A stretch of 64,000 nucleotides of DNA from an uncultured bacterium (GTDB taxonomy: Bacteria > Krumholzibacteriota > Krumholzibacteriia > LZORAL124-64-63). The notes beneath the pieces were generated by a model, which saw only the letters and a program-made list of their open reading frames with translations, did not search any database and had not been told where the DNA came from. Made by a program: the position numbers and the translations under genes. This document shows, one piece after another, positions 7,369-15,373 of this stretch. Numbering within the stretch: the first letter of the stretch is position 1; each line of letters opens with the position of its first letter. The stretch covers positions 62,001 through 126,000 of the forward strand of contig CAIWHK010000025.1 in assembly GCA_903912525.1 (NCBI GenBank), in the 5' to 3' direction.

Positions 7369-9381
7369 ATGTGTGGCATCTGTGGAGTGCTGGCCATCGA
7401 AGGTCCGTTGGCGCTACCGCCGTCGGCCCCCGCGCGCATGGTCGGCGTGATGCGCCACCGTGGCCCTGACGAGTTCGGGGCCTGGCGGGACGCGTCCGTC
7501 TTCCTCGGACATGCGCGGCTCAGCATCATCGACCCACGCGACGGCCAGCAACCGATGGCCGACGCCGAAGGCCGCTGCCGCATCACGTACAACGGCGAGG
7601 TCTTCAACTACCTCGAGCTGCGCCGCGAGTTGGAAGCGCTCGGACGCACGTTCCGCACCCACAGCGACACCGAAGTGATCCTGAATGCGTGGCTCGAGTG
7701 GGGCCCCGCGTGCGTGGACCGCTTCAACGGCCAGTTCGCTTTCGCGCTGTGGGACACGGCGCAGAAGACGCTGTTCCTGGCCCGCGACCGCTTCGGCATC
7801 TGCCCGCTGTTCGTGGCCGAACACCAGGGACAACTGCTGTTCGCCTCGGAGATCAAGGCGCTCAAGGCGTTCCCCGGCTTCAGGGCCGAGCCCGAGGCGG
7901 CCGCGATGGGCGAAGTGCTCTCGTACTGGGCCAACGTGCCGCCGCGCACGGCGTTCGCCGGCGTGTTCCAGCTGCCGGCCGGCCATGTGGCGCTGGCGCA
8001 GCCGGGTCGCGCGCGCACCGCCACCGCCGGCGGATTGCTGCCGGCCTGCCTCGACGTGAAGCGCTACTGGGCGCCGTCGTTCCTGCCGGCCGACGAGGAC
8101 CGCCGCTTCGTCCCCGCGGCCGAACGCGCCGCCCTGGTGGGCGAATTGCGCGAGCGTCTCGAACAGGCCGTCGCCCTGCGCATGCGGGCCGACGTGCCGG
8201 TGGGCTCATACCTGTCGGGCGGGCTGGACTCCTCCGCGGTCGCCGCGCTGGCGCAGCGCCTGTCGAGCGGCCTGCTGTGCACCTACGGCCTGGGCTTCGA
8301 CAGCGCGGGCTACGACGAGCGGGAGTGGCAGCAGTTGATGGTCGAGCATTTGGGCGTCGCGCACGCGGGCGTCTTCGTCGACCAGGCCGAGGTGGCGCGC
8401 CGGTTGCGCGAAGTGCCCTGGCACGCCGAGGCCCCGCTGCCCCGCGCGGCGCCGACGCCGCTGTTGCTGCTCAGCCGCCACGTCCGCGCCCAGGGTTGCA
8501 AGGTCGTGCTGACCGGCGAGGGTGCCGACGAGGTGTTCGTCGGCTACGACATCCACCGCGAGGCCAAGGTGCGCGCGTTCTGGAACCGCATCCCCGGCTC
8601 CCGCGCGCGACCTGCCCTGCTGGCACGCCTGCACCCGTACCAGGAGCACGCGCCGCTGGACTTCCTGGTCAGCTTCTATGGCCGCGGTCTCGGCGATACC
8701 GCGGACCCGTTCCACTCGCACCGTCCGCGCTGGAACAACACCGCCGCGGCGAGCTTCCTGAACGAAGAGGCCCGCCGCGACCTGGCCACGGGCGAGTCCG
8801 AACGCCGGATGCTGGCCTCGCTGCCCGCCGAATTCGCCGGCTGGGGCCCGGTCGCCCGCTGCCAGTACCTGGAGATGGCGCTGTTCATGTCGGGCTACCT
8901 GCTCAGCTCGCAGGGCGACCGCATGCTGATGGCCAATTCCGTGGAGGGGCGGTTCCCCTACCTCGACCATACCCTGGTCGAGTTTGCGTCGCGGATCCCC
9001 GTGTCGGCGAAGTTGCCGGCGCTGGACGAAAAGGCCCTGCTCAAGGACGGCGTGGCCGACCTGGTGCCCGAGGCCATCCGCGGCCGGCACAAGCACCCGT
9101 TCCGCGCCCCGGGCAGCGTGTGCTTCGCGACGCCCGAGGGGCGCGCGCTGGTCGAGGACTTCCTGATGTCCGACGGCCCGGGCTGGGACGTGTGGCAGCG
9201 CGAAAAGGTGTCCGCGCTGGTTCGCAAGTGGGCTACCGGCCGACCGCTCAGCCAGCGTGACGACACCTCCTTTGTCGCCGTGCTGAGCGGGCGTATGCTT
9301 CAGCGTGATTTCGGGCCGCTGTTCGAGGAACGGGTGGCGGCCATGCAACTGGGACCTGATCAACTGGACTGGCGGGACTGA
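7369..9381 (+). CDS. asnB: Asparagine synthetase, glutamine-hydrolysing (AsnB family)
   Basis: 670 aa. The start MCGICG at 7369 exposes the catalytic Cys2 after Met removal, as required in class II amidotransferases; GAGGGGG at 7351 is the likely ribosome site. Seen: an N-terminal Ntn glutaminase domain (about 1-215; Cys2, RLSIID, the NGEVFNY and HSDTEV motifs), then a synthetase domain with the pyrophosphate loop SGGLDSS (283-289) and GEGADEVFVGY. It transfers glutamine ammonia to an acyl-adenylate, classically aspartate to asparagine. Directly followed by an acyl carrier protein and an AMP-forming ligase, it more probably amidates a pathway-specific carboxylate, as AsnB paralogues do in polysaccharide and natural-product clusters. 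It is somewhat longer than housekeeping AsnB (about 550-640 aa). Confidence 0.9.
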   Translation: MCGICGVLAIEGPLALPPSAPARMVGVMRHRGPDEFGAWRDASVFLGHARLSIIDPRDGQQPMADAEGRCRITYNGEVFNYLELRRELEALGRTFRTHSDTEVILNAWLEWGPACVDRFNGQFAFALWDTAQKTLFLARDRFGICPLFVAEHQGQLLFASEIKALKAFPGFRAEPEAAAMGEVLSYWANVPPRTAFAGVFQLPAGHVALAQPGRARTATAGGLLPACLDVKRYWAPSFLPADEDRRFVPAAERAALVGELRERLEQAVALRMRADVPVGSYLSGGLDSSAVAALAQRLSSGLLCTYGLGFDSAGYDEREWQQLMVEHLGVAHAGVFVDQAEVARRLREVPWHAEAPLPRAAPTPLLLLSRHVRAQGCKVVLTGEGADEVFVGYDIHREAKVRAFWNRIPGSRARPALLARLHPYQEHAPLDFLVSFYGRGLGDTADPFHSHRPRWNNTAAASFLNEEARRDLATGESERRMLASLPAEFAGWGPVARCQYLEMALFMSGYLLSSQGDRMLMANSVEGRFPYLDHTLVEFASRIPVSAKLPALDEKALLKDGVADLVPEAIRGRHKHPFRAPGSVCFATPEGRALVEDFLMSDGPGWDVWQREKVSALVRKWATGRPLSQRDDTSFVAVLSGRMLQRDFGPLFEERVAAMQLGPDQLDWRD

Positions 9382-9400
9382 GCCAAACAGGAGCCAAACG

Positions 9401-9655
9401 ATGGACCCGAGGACTCTCGTGCGCGATTTCGTGATCCAGAACTTCCTGTTCGGGGACGCCTCCGGACTGGCCGGCGACTCGGTGTCGCTGCTGGACAACG
9501 GCATCATGGATTCGCTGGGCGTGATGGAGCTCATCAACTTCCTGGAGATCGACCTGAAGATCCAGGTGCCCGACACCGACCTGGTGCCGCAGAATCTCGA
9601 CTCGATCGACAACCTCGTGGCCTACATCGCACGCCGTCAGGCGAGCGCGTCGTGA
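9401..9655 (+). CDS. Acyl carrier protein (pathway-specific)
   Basis: 84 aa from the ATG at 9401, with AGGAG 8 nt upstream, 19 nt after asnB. Seen: the four-helix ACP pattern with GIMDSLGVMEL, in which Ser38 is the expected 4'-phosphopantetheine attachment site, and an acidic recognition helix (ELINFLEIDLKIQVPDTDL). It would carry an acyl or aminoacyl group as a thioester in the cytoplasm. It overlaps the following AMP-forming ligase gene by 4 nt (GTGA), the usual arrangement when the ligase loads the carrier. It differs from fatty-acid AcpP (no GADSLD motif and no fab neighbours), so a dedicated pathway is likely. Confidence 0.9.
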   Translation: MDPRTLVRDFVIQNFLFGDASGLAGDSVSLLDNGIMDSLGVMELINFLEIDLKIQVPDTDLVPQNLDSIDNLVAYIARRQASAS

Positions 9656-11238
9656 TCCCGCCGCGCCTGCTTTCGGACGGGCTGCTGCGCTCGGCCGCCC
9701 GCCACCCCGACAAGGTCGCTGTGCGCGACGAGCATTCGACGTGGACCTATGCCCAGCTGCGCGACGGCGCCGGACGCGTTGCCGCCTGCCTGCTGGACCA
9801 CGGCCTGCCGCGCGGCGGCCGCGTCATCATCGACCTGGACAACAGCGGCGTGTGCGCGGCGGCGATCTACGGTGTGATGCTCGCGGGCGGCGTCTTCGTC
9901 ACCGTCAACCCGCAGACCAAGGCCGGCAAGCTGCGCTTCATCCTCGAGGACGCCGACGCCTTCGCCCTGGTCACCGACAAGCACCTGGCCGTGCAGTACG
10001 AACCGGCCGTGGCCGGCCTCGGCTGCCTGCGACTGGTGCTGTCGCACGGCGTGCCCGACGACAGCGCAGGCACCCCCTGCCGCCTCGACCTGGCCACGGT
10101 GCTCACGGGCGGGCGTCGGCTGGAAACGCCGGTGCCCGTCGTCGGCTGCGACCTCGCCGCCCTCATCTACACCTCGGGCAGCACGGGCCAGCCGAAGGGC
10201 GTCATGCAGACGCACCAGTCGATGGTCTTCGCGGCCTGGAGCATCATCGAGTACCTGGAACTGGTCCCCGAGGACCGCATCCTGCTGGTGCTGCCGATGG
10301 CCTTCGACTACGGCCTGTACCAGCTGCTGATGGCCGTCTTCGTCGGCGCCACGCTGGTGGTCGAGCGCTCGTTCGCGTTCCCGGGCCGCGTCTACGCCGT
10401 GATGGCCGAGCAGCAGGTGACCGTGTTCCCGGGCGTGCCGACCATCTACGCCACGATGCAGGCCGCCCACCTGAAGGCGCCGATGGCCTTCCCGTCGGTG
10501 CGCGCGGTGACGAACACGGCCGCCGCGCTGCTGCCGCACCTGCTGCCCACGCTGGCCGAGGTCTTCCCGAACGCCCGCGTCTTCAAGATGTACGGCCTGA
10601 CCGAGTGCAAGCGCGTGGCCTACCTGCCCCCGGCGCTGCTGGAGAGCCACCCGCGCTCGGTGGGCATCGCCATCCCGGGCACCGAGGTCTCGCTCCACGC
10701 GCTGGACGGGTCGCCGGTGGCGCCGGGGCAGCCCGGGATCCTGCACGTGCGCGGTCCGCACGTGATGGTCGGCTACTGGAAGCGCCCCGACCAGACGGCG
10801 CACATGCTGCGCGAGGGCCCCGTGCCCGGCGAGCGCGTCCTGGTCACGCATGACTGGTTCACCCAGGATGCGGACGGGCTGCTGCAGTTCGTCGGCCGCA
10901 GCGACGACATCATCAAGAGCCGCGGCGAGAAGGTCAGCCCGGTCGAGGTCGAGACGCTGCTGTGCCGCATGGACGGCATCGCGCAGGCGGCGGTCGTCGG
11001 CGTGCCTGACGCCAGCCTGGGCGAGCGCATCCGCGCCTTCGTGGTGCTGGACGACGTCGAGGCGGCGGCGAACGTGAACGCCAATACGGTGAAGCGCTTC
11101 TGCTCGCTGCACCTGGAGAACTTCATGGTGCCCCAGGAAGTCGTGGTGCTGCCCGACTTCCCGCGCACCGAGAACGGCAAGGTCGACCGCAAGCTGCTGG
11201 CGCAGGAGGACGGGCCGTATGCCCCAGGCGTCGTTTGA
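9652..11238 (+). CDS. AMP-forming acyl-CoA synthetase / acyl-ACP ligase
   Basis: 528 aa, GTG start at 9652 overlapping the ACP stop by 4 nt. ANL-superfamily enzyme that activates a carboxylate with ATP to an acyl-adenylate and passes it to CoA or a carrier-protein thiol. Seen: the phosphate loop TSGSTGQPKG (residues 174-183), the YGLTECKR motif, the hinge and C-terminal signature KSRGEKVSPVEVE, and the catalytic Lys in ENGKVDRKLL near the C terminus. Length is normal for the family. The neighbouring ACP is the likely acceptor. Similar ligases are annotated in exosortase-associated exopolysaccharide clusters, but no exosortase lies here. Substrate unknown. Confidence 0.92.
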   Translation: MIPPRLLSDGLLRSAARHPDKVAVRDEHSTWTYAQLRDGAGRVAACLLDHGLPRGGRVIIDLDNSGVCAAAIYGVMLAGGVFVTVNPQTKAGKLRFILEDADAFALVTDKHLAVQYEPAVAGLGCLRLVLSHGVPDDSAGTPCRLDLATVLTGGRRLETPVPVVGCDLAALIYTSGSTGQPKGVMQTHQSMVFAAWSIIEYLELVPEDRILLVLPMAFDYGLYQLLMAVFVGATLVVERSFAFPGRVYAVMAEQQVTVFPGVPTIYATMQAAHLKAPMAFPSVRAVTNTAAALLPHLLPTLAEVFPNARVFKMYGLTECKRVAYLPPALLESHPRSVGIAIPGTEVSLHALDGSPVAPGQPGILHVRGPHVMVGYWKRPDQTAHMLREGPVPGERVLVTHDWFTQDADGLLQFVGRSDDIIKSRGEKVSPVEVETLLCRMDGIAQAAVVGVPDASLGERIRAFVVLDDVEAAANVNANTVKRFCSLHLENFMVPQEVVVLPDFPRTENGKVDRKLLAQEDGPYAPGVV

Positions 11239-12109
11239 CGCGCGGCTGGCCGCGCTCGCCGCGCAGCTGGCCCCCGCCCCCGACAAACCCGAGGAGACGC
11301 CGGAGTCCACGCTGCGGGCGTTGTGGCTGCTGGCGGCGGGCAAGCCGGCCTCGGCGGCGCTGGCGATGGAAACGGACCTGCCGGCGCTGGACGACGGGGC
11401 GGCCGGCCGCCTCGACGACCTGGTGGCCGTGCGCCTGGGCGGCACGCCGCTGGCGTACCTGTCCGGTCGGCAGCGGTTCATGGGCCTGGAGTTTCTGGTG
11501 GAGCCGGGCGCGCTGATCCCGCGCGTGGAAACCGAGCTGCTGGCGAACGCCGCGCTGGCGTTCCTGAGGGCGGTGGCGGACCCGGATGGCCGCCGCTGCC
11601 TGGACATCGGCACCGGCAGTGGGAACCTCGCGGTGACGATGGCTGCGCTGTGCCCGGGCGCGCGGGTGCTGGCCAGCGATGTCTCCGAGGACGCGGCGCG
11701 CATCGCCCGCGCCAACGTAGCCAGCCTCGGCGTCAGCGACCGGGTTTCTGTCACGGTGGGCGACCTCTTCGGCCCGTTCGAGTCGGAGGAGCACTTCGGG
11801 CGCTACCCGCTCGTGCTCTGCAACCCGCCGTACGTCTCGTCGACGCAGGTGTCGCAGATGCCGGCGGAAATCTCGGGTTTCGAGCCGGCGGCCGCCTTCG
11901 ACGGCGGCTTCGGCGGCATGGGCGTGCTGCGGCGGTTGCTGCGCGACACCCCGCGTTTCCTGGCGCCCGGCGGGCGCCTGATGTTCGAAGTGGGCGCCGG
12001 CCAGGGCGAAGCGCTGCTGAAGAGCATGGCGGCGGGCGGCACTTATCGGATCGTCGAGGGCCTGCAGGACGAGCGTGGCATCGTGCGCGCCATCGTGGCG
12101 GGCTGCTGA
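11219..12109 (+). CDS. prmC: PrmC/HemK-family N5-glutamine methyltransferase
   Basis: 296 aa, starting inside the ligase gene (20-nt overlap), so translation is coupled. Seen: an N-terminal helical domain with PLAYLSGRQRFMGLEF, the SAM-binding loop LDIGTGSGNL (about 128-137) and the catalytic NPPY box (residues 202-205), which marks methylation of an amide or amino nitrogen. PrmC methylates the GGQ glutamine of release factors in the cytosol. The usual neighbour prfA is absent and the gene is embedded in the asnB-ACP-ligase cluster. It may therefore be the genomic PrmC placed here, or a paralogue that methylates an amide made by the AsnB homologue. The second idea is inference only. Confidence 0.82.
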   Translation: MPQASFDARLAALAAQLAPAPDKPEETPESTLRALWLLAAGKPASAALAMETDLPALDDGAAGRLDDLVAVRLGGTPLAYLSGRQRFMGLEFLVEPGALIPRVETELLANAALAFLRAVADPDGRRCLDIGTGSGNLAVTMAALCPGARVLASDVSEDAARIARANVASLGVSDRVSVTVGDLFGPFESEEHFGRYPLVLCNPPYVSSTQVSQMPAEISGFEPAAAFDGGFGGMGVLRRLLRDTPRFLAPGGRLMFEVGAGQGEALLKSMAAGGTYRIVEGLQDERGIVRAIVAGC

Positions 12110-12153
12110 GGCAACGAGCGGGCGTCGGCTGATGCGGCGCCGGGGGTGACGGG

Positions 12154-13137
12154 ATGTTCGACCGTAACGTGCTGGAGATCGACCTCGAGCGCGAGGCCAC
12201 CGAGATCGCCGCGGCCCTGCGCGACGTCGTGCTGAAGAAGCTGCGCGGACGCGGCCTGGTCATCGGCATCAGCGGCGGCATCGACAGTTCGGTGACTACC
12301 GCGCTGGCCGTGCGCGCGGTGGGACGCGAGCGCGTGTTCGGCCTTCTCATGCCCGAATACCATTCGAGCCCCGACAGTACGAAACGCGGGCTGATGGTCG
12401 TCGAGGACCTCGGCATCAGCCATGCGATCGAGGAGATCGGCCCGGCCCTGGAGGCCATCGGTTGCTACCGGCGCTACGAGGCTGCCGTGCGGCGCGTGGT
12501 GCCCGGCTACGGCTCCGGCTGGAAGAGCAAGGTCGTGCTGCCCGACGACCTGCTCAATTCCGACCGCATGAACGTCACGCGCCTGGTCGTGCGCACACCG
12601 GAGGGCGAACTCTCCACCGTGCGCCTGCCGGCCGACGTGTACCTCGAACTGGTGGCGGCGAACAACTTCAAGCAGCGCCTCCGCAAGAACCTGGAGTACC
12701 ACCACGGCGACCGCCTGCGGTACGCGGTGGCGGGCACGCCCAACCGCCTGGAGTACGACCAGGGGTTCTTCGTGAAGAACGGCGACGGCGCGGCCGACGT
12801 GAAGCCCATCGCCCATCTCTACAAGTCGCAGGTGTATGCGATGGCCAGGCACCTTGGCATGCGCGACGAACTGTGCAACGCCGAGCCCACGACCGACACC
12901 TACAGCCTGCCGCAGACGCAGACCGAGTTCTACTTCGTGCTGCCGTACCACCAGATGGACCTGCTGCTGTGGGCGCACAACCACGCCGTGACCGCCGCCG
13001 AGGCGGCGCCGGTCCTGGACCTGGCCCCCGAGCAGGTCGAGCGGGTGTACCGCGACATCGAGCGCAAGCGCGCGGCCACCGCCGCCCTGCACCTGGCGCC
13101 CCAGTTGCTGCGGCCGGTGGACGAAATCAGCCACTGA
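12154..13137 (+). CDS. nadE: NAD synthetase homologue (NadE, ammonia-dependent type)
   Basis: 327 aa. NadE amidates nicotinic acid adenine dinucleotide to NAD with ATP and ammonia. Seen: the PP-loop SGGIDSS (residues 40-46), GTPNRLEY, the FFVKNGDGAADVKPIAHLYK block and EPTTDTYSLPQTQTE, all near-canonical. No nitrilase (glutaminase) domain is present, so ammonia must come from outside. The protein is about 50 residues longer than typical 275-aa NadE; extra sequence lies around residues 115-190 (KSKVVLPDDLLNSDRMN and following). Its place 44 nt after prmC in a cluster that begins with a glutamine amidotransferase suggests either a sole cellular NAD synthetase or an amidotransferase recruited to the pathway. 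Which one cannot be decided here. Confidence 0.87.
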   Translation: MFDRNVLEIDLEREATEIAAALRDVVLKKLRGRGLVIGISGGIDSSVTTALAVRAVGRERVFGLLMPEYHSSPDSTKRGLMVVEDLGISHAIEEIGPALEAIGCYRRYEAAVRRVVPGYGSGWKSKVVLPDDLLNSDRMNVTRLVVRTPEGELSTVRLPADVYLELVAANNFKQRLRKNLEYHHGDRLRYAVAGTPNRLEYDQGFFVKNGDGAADVKPIAHLYKSQVYAMARHLGMRDELCNAEPTTDTYSLPQTQTEFYFVLPYHQMDLLLWAHNHAVTAAEAAPVLDLAPEQVERVYRDIERKRAATAALHLAPQLLRPVDEISH

Positions 13138-13277
13138 CGGCGAGCCGGCGGACGCGGGCGGTTGACAATGCGGGCATCGGGGGCTGAACATTGTCACGTA
13201 TTTGTTGCGGCGCGACGGCGGCGCCGCCGATCCGGATGCCGGCCAGCAGGCGCGCCGCCCCGCGCCGAAGAGGGACC

Positions 13278-14087
13278 ATGAACCGCAATCGCCAGCGAAG
13301 CGTCCTCCGCGCGGCCCTCGGGCTGGCCGTGGCGCTGGGCTGCGCCTGCGGTTGCCGCCCCGTGGAGAGCGCCATGCCCGTCGATTCCCCGCCGACCGCG
13401 GCCCAGTGGCAGGCCTTCGCGGCGCGACGGATCGTCTTCGGCCACCAGTCGGTCGGGCGCAACATCCTCGGCGGCGTGGCGACGCTGGCTGCCGGAGCCG
13501 GCGTCGCGTTGCCGATCACCGAGACGCGCGACGGCGCCGTGGCGCCCGGCATCGCGCACTTCGGCGTCGGCGCCAACGGCGATCCCCTCGGCAAGATCCG
13601 CGATTTCGCGGCCGTCATGGACGGGCCCGCGGGCGCGGGCGCAGACATCGCGCTGCTGAAGCTCTGCTACATCGACTTCTCGGGGACGGCCGACCCTGCA
13701 ATGCTGGCCGCGGCCTACGGCGACACGCTGGCCCATCTGCAGCAGCGCCATCCCGCCACGGCCTTCGTCGCGGTGACCGCGCCGCTGACCACGGTGCAGA
13801 CCGGGCCGAAGGCGCTCGTCAAGAAGCTGCTCGGGCGCGCGCCGGACGGTCGCGTGGAGAACACGCGCCGCGAGGCGTTCAATGCGGTGCTGCGCGCCCG
13901 CTTCGGCGCCGAGGGCCGGTTGTTCGACCTGGCCGCGCTGGAGAGCGGCGGCGGCGACGCCCTGAACGCGGCCCTCACAAGCGACGGCGGCCACCTGAAC
14001 GACGCCGGCGCCCGCCTCGTGGCCGAGCGATTCGTGGCGTTCCTGGCCGGGCTGCCGCCTGCGCCCAGCGGAACGAAGGCGCCCTGA
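13278..14087 (+). CDS. Putative lipoprotein, SGNH-hydrolase-like
   Basis: 269 aa from the ATG at 13278 (AGAGGGA upstream); the signal peptide begins here. Seen: a positively charged N terminus and hydrophobic core ending in Cys residues (VALGCACGC), a possible though imperfect lipobox. Next come IVFGHQSVGRNI near the N terminus of the mature part and GGHLNDAGARLVAERF near the C terminus. These fit the first and last blocks of SGNH/GDSL hydrolases, with Ser in HQSVG as nucleophile candidate and the final Asp/His pair in a variant HLND block. It would act in the periplasm or at the surface on an ester such as an O-acetyl group. It is coupled by a 1-nt overlap (TGATG) to a hexapeptide acyltransferase, consistent with polysaccharide O-acetyl turnover. 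Confidence 0.62.
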   Translation: MNRNRQRSVLRAALGLAVALGCACGCRPVESAMPVDSPPTAAQWQAFAARRIVFGHQSVGRNILGGVATLAAGAGVALPITETRDGAVAPGIAHFGVGANGDPLGKIRDFAAVMDGPAGAGADIALLKLCYIDFSGTADPAMLAAAYGDTLAHLQQRHPATAFVAVTAPLTTVQTGPKALVKKLLGRAPDGRVENTRREAFNAVLRARFGAEGRLFDLAALESGGGDALNAALTSDGGHLNDAGARLVAERFVAFLAGLPPAPSGTKAP

Positions 14088-14743
14088 TGGCCGCCCCGCT
14101 GATGGAGGACGTCAGGCGCCTGCACGCGCTCCGGCACCCCGGCCGGCCGGCCTCGGCGACCGCGCTGCTGAGGGTGGGGCTGGGCTCGCCCGGCATCCGC
14201 CTGCTGGCCTGCCAGCGCATCCTCCACCGCTTCGAGCGCCCGCACCCCCGCGCCCTGCGTCGACTGCTTCCCGTCCTGGCGGCGAAGGCGCTGGTCCTGA
14301 CGGCGCGTCGCTACGTCATGGTCTTCGGCAAGGGCGTGTTCGCGCCCGAGATGCCGCTCGAGCCGGGCGTCGTGTTCGCGGACCGCGGCCACCTGGTCGT
14401 GGGCGCGCGCTCGATCGGGACCGGCACCGTCATCGGCGAACGCACGACGATCGGCATGAACCTCACGCCCGACCAGCGGCCGTGGATCGGCCGCAACGTG
14501 TGGATCGGCTCCCACTGTATCGTCTACGGCGACATCCGCATCGGCGACGGCGTCACGATTTTGCCGCACACGCTGCTCACGCGCAGCGTGCCGGCCGGCG
14601 CGGTCGCCGAGGGCAACCCGGCGCGCATCCGCGTGAACGAGACGGACCACAGCGAACTGCGTCGGCGGCACTTCGGTTTCGCGGGTGTCGACGACGCTCC
14701 CGCCGTGGCCGCCGGCGCCGACCTCGAACCGGAGGCCGTCTGA
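14087..14743 (+). CDS. Hexapeptide-repeat acyltransferase (serine acetyltransferase-like) 1
   Basis: 218 aa, start overlapping the previous stop by one base (TGATG). Seen: an N-terminal helical part (about 1-85), then a left-handed beta-helix of hexapeptide repeats (about 95-190) with IGTGTVIGERTTIGMNL, WIGRNVWIGSHCIVYGDI and IGDGVTILPHTLLT, ending in the usual EGNPARI block. Such enzymes transfer an acetyl or other acyl group from acyl-CoA to a hydroxyl or amine. The His in the SHC segment is a catalytic candidate. Together with the next gene, which has the same fold, and the SGNH-like lipoprotein before it, it suggests a glycan or small-molecule O-acylation unit. Cysteine synthesis (CysE) is less likely because CysE-specific N-terminal features are missing. 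Confidence 0.82.
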   Translation: MAAPLMEDVRRLHALRHPGRPASATALLRVGLGSPGIRLLACQRILHRFERPHPRALRRLLPVLAAKALVLTARRYVMVFGKGVFAPEMPLEPGVVFADRGHLVVGARSIGTGTVIGERTTIGMNLTPDQRPWIGRNVWIGSHCIVYGDIRIGDGVTILPHTLLTRSVPAGAVAEGNPARIRVNETDHSELRRRHFGFAGVDDAPAVAAGADLEPEAV

Positions 14744-15318
14744 TGGCCGGGGCGTTCGCCAACCTGCGCGCGGACATCCGCCGGAACCACTCGGGACCGC
14801 ACCGCCTCGGTCCGGCCCGGGTCGTGCGCCTGGTGTGGGAACAGCCGGGTCTGCAGGCGCTGGTCGCCTACCGCCTGGGCCGCTGGCTGAAACGGCACGC
14901 GAGGCAGCCCTTCGTGTGGCCGCTGGCGCTGCTCCTGTTCCCGCTCTTCATCCTGCTCCAGGCCTGCGTGCGCGGGGCCTACGACATCCAGCTGGGACTC
15001 GACGCCGACATCGGGCCCGGGCTCTACATCGGGCACCTCGGCGGCATCCGCCTGGCCGCCTGCACACTGGGCCGCCGTTGCGCCATCCAGCAGGAAGTGC
15101 GGCTGCTGCCGGCGGCCAAGGGCGAGCGCGGTCCCGAGATCGGCGACGAAGTATGGATCGGCGCGCACGCCTGCATCACCGGGCCGCTCACCGTCGGCGC
15201 CGGCGCCACGATCAGCGCCGGCTCGGTCGTCACGGCCGACGTGGCCCCGCGGTGCCTGGTGCTGGGCGACCCGGCGCGCGTCATCCGCTGGGACTTCGAC
15301 AACAGCTCGTTCCTCTGA
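14743..15318 (+). CDS. Hexapeptide-repeat acyltransferase (serine O-acetyltransferase-like) 2
   Basis: 191 aa, start again overlapping the preceding stop by one base. Seen: ADIRRN and a QALVAYRLGRWLKRH segment like the N terminus of CysE-type enzymes involved in colanic acid and capsule modification, a hydrophobic stretch (about 60-80, PLALLLFPLFILLQ) and a left-handed beta-helix (about 85-180) with IGPGLYIGHLGGI, IGDEVWIGAHACITGPL and VVTADVAPRCLVLGDPAR. The His in IGHLGG is the typical CysE-family catalytic residue. The hydrophobic patch suggests membrane association. It probably acylates a nucleotide sugar, lipid-linked sugar or the product of the upstream cluster. It closes the TGATG-linked trio. 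Confidence 0.85.
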   Translation: MAGAFANLRADIRRNHSGPHRLGPARVVRLVWEQPGLQALVAYRLGRWLKRHARQPFVWPLALLLFPLFILLQACVRGAYDIQLGLDADIGPGLYIGHLGGIRLAACTLGRRCAIQQEVRLLPAAKGERGPEIGDEVWIGAHACITGPLTVGAGATISAGSVVTADVAPRCLVLGDPARVIRWDFDNSSFL

Positions 15319-15373
15319 CCCTGGGCGAACGATCTTTCCCTGTGGCCGAACGGTTCCCCGAAAGGACATCCCG

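Noticed and set aside
7369-13137. An exosortase (XrtA)-linked exopolysaccharide cluster
   Set aside because: The amidotransferase, ACP and ligase fit, but no exosortase, PEP-CTERM protein or chain-length gene is present nearby.
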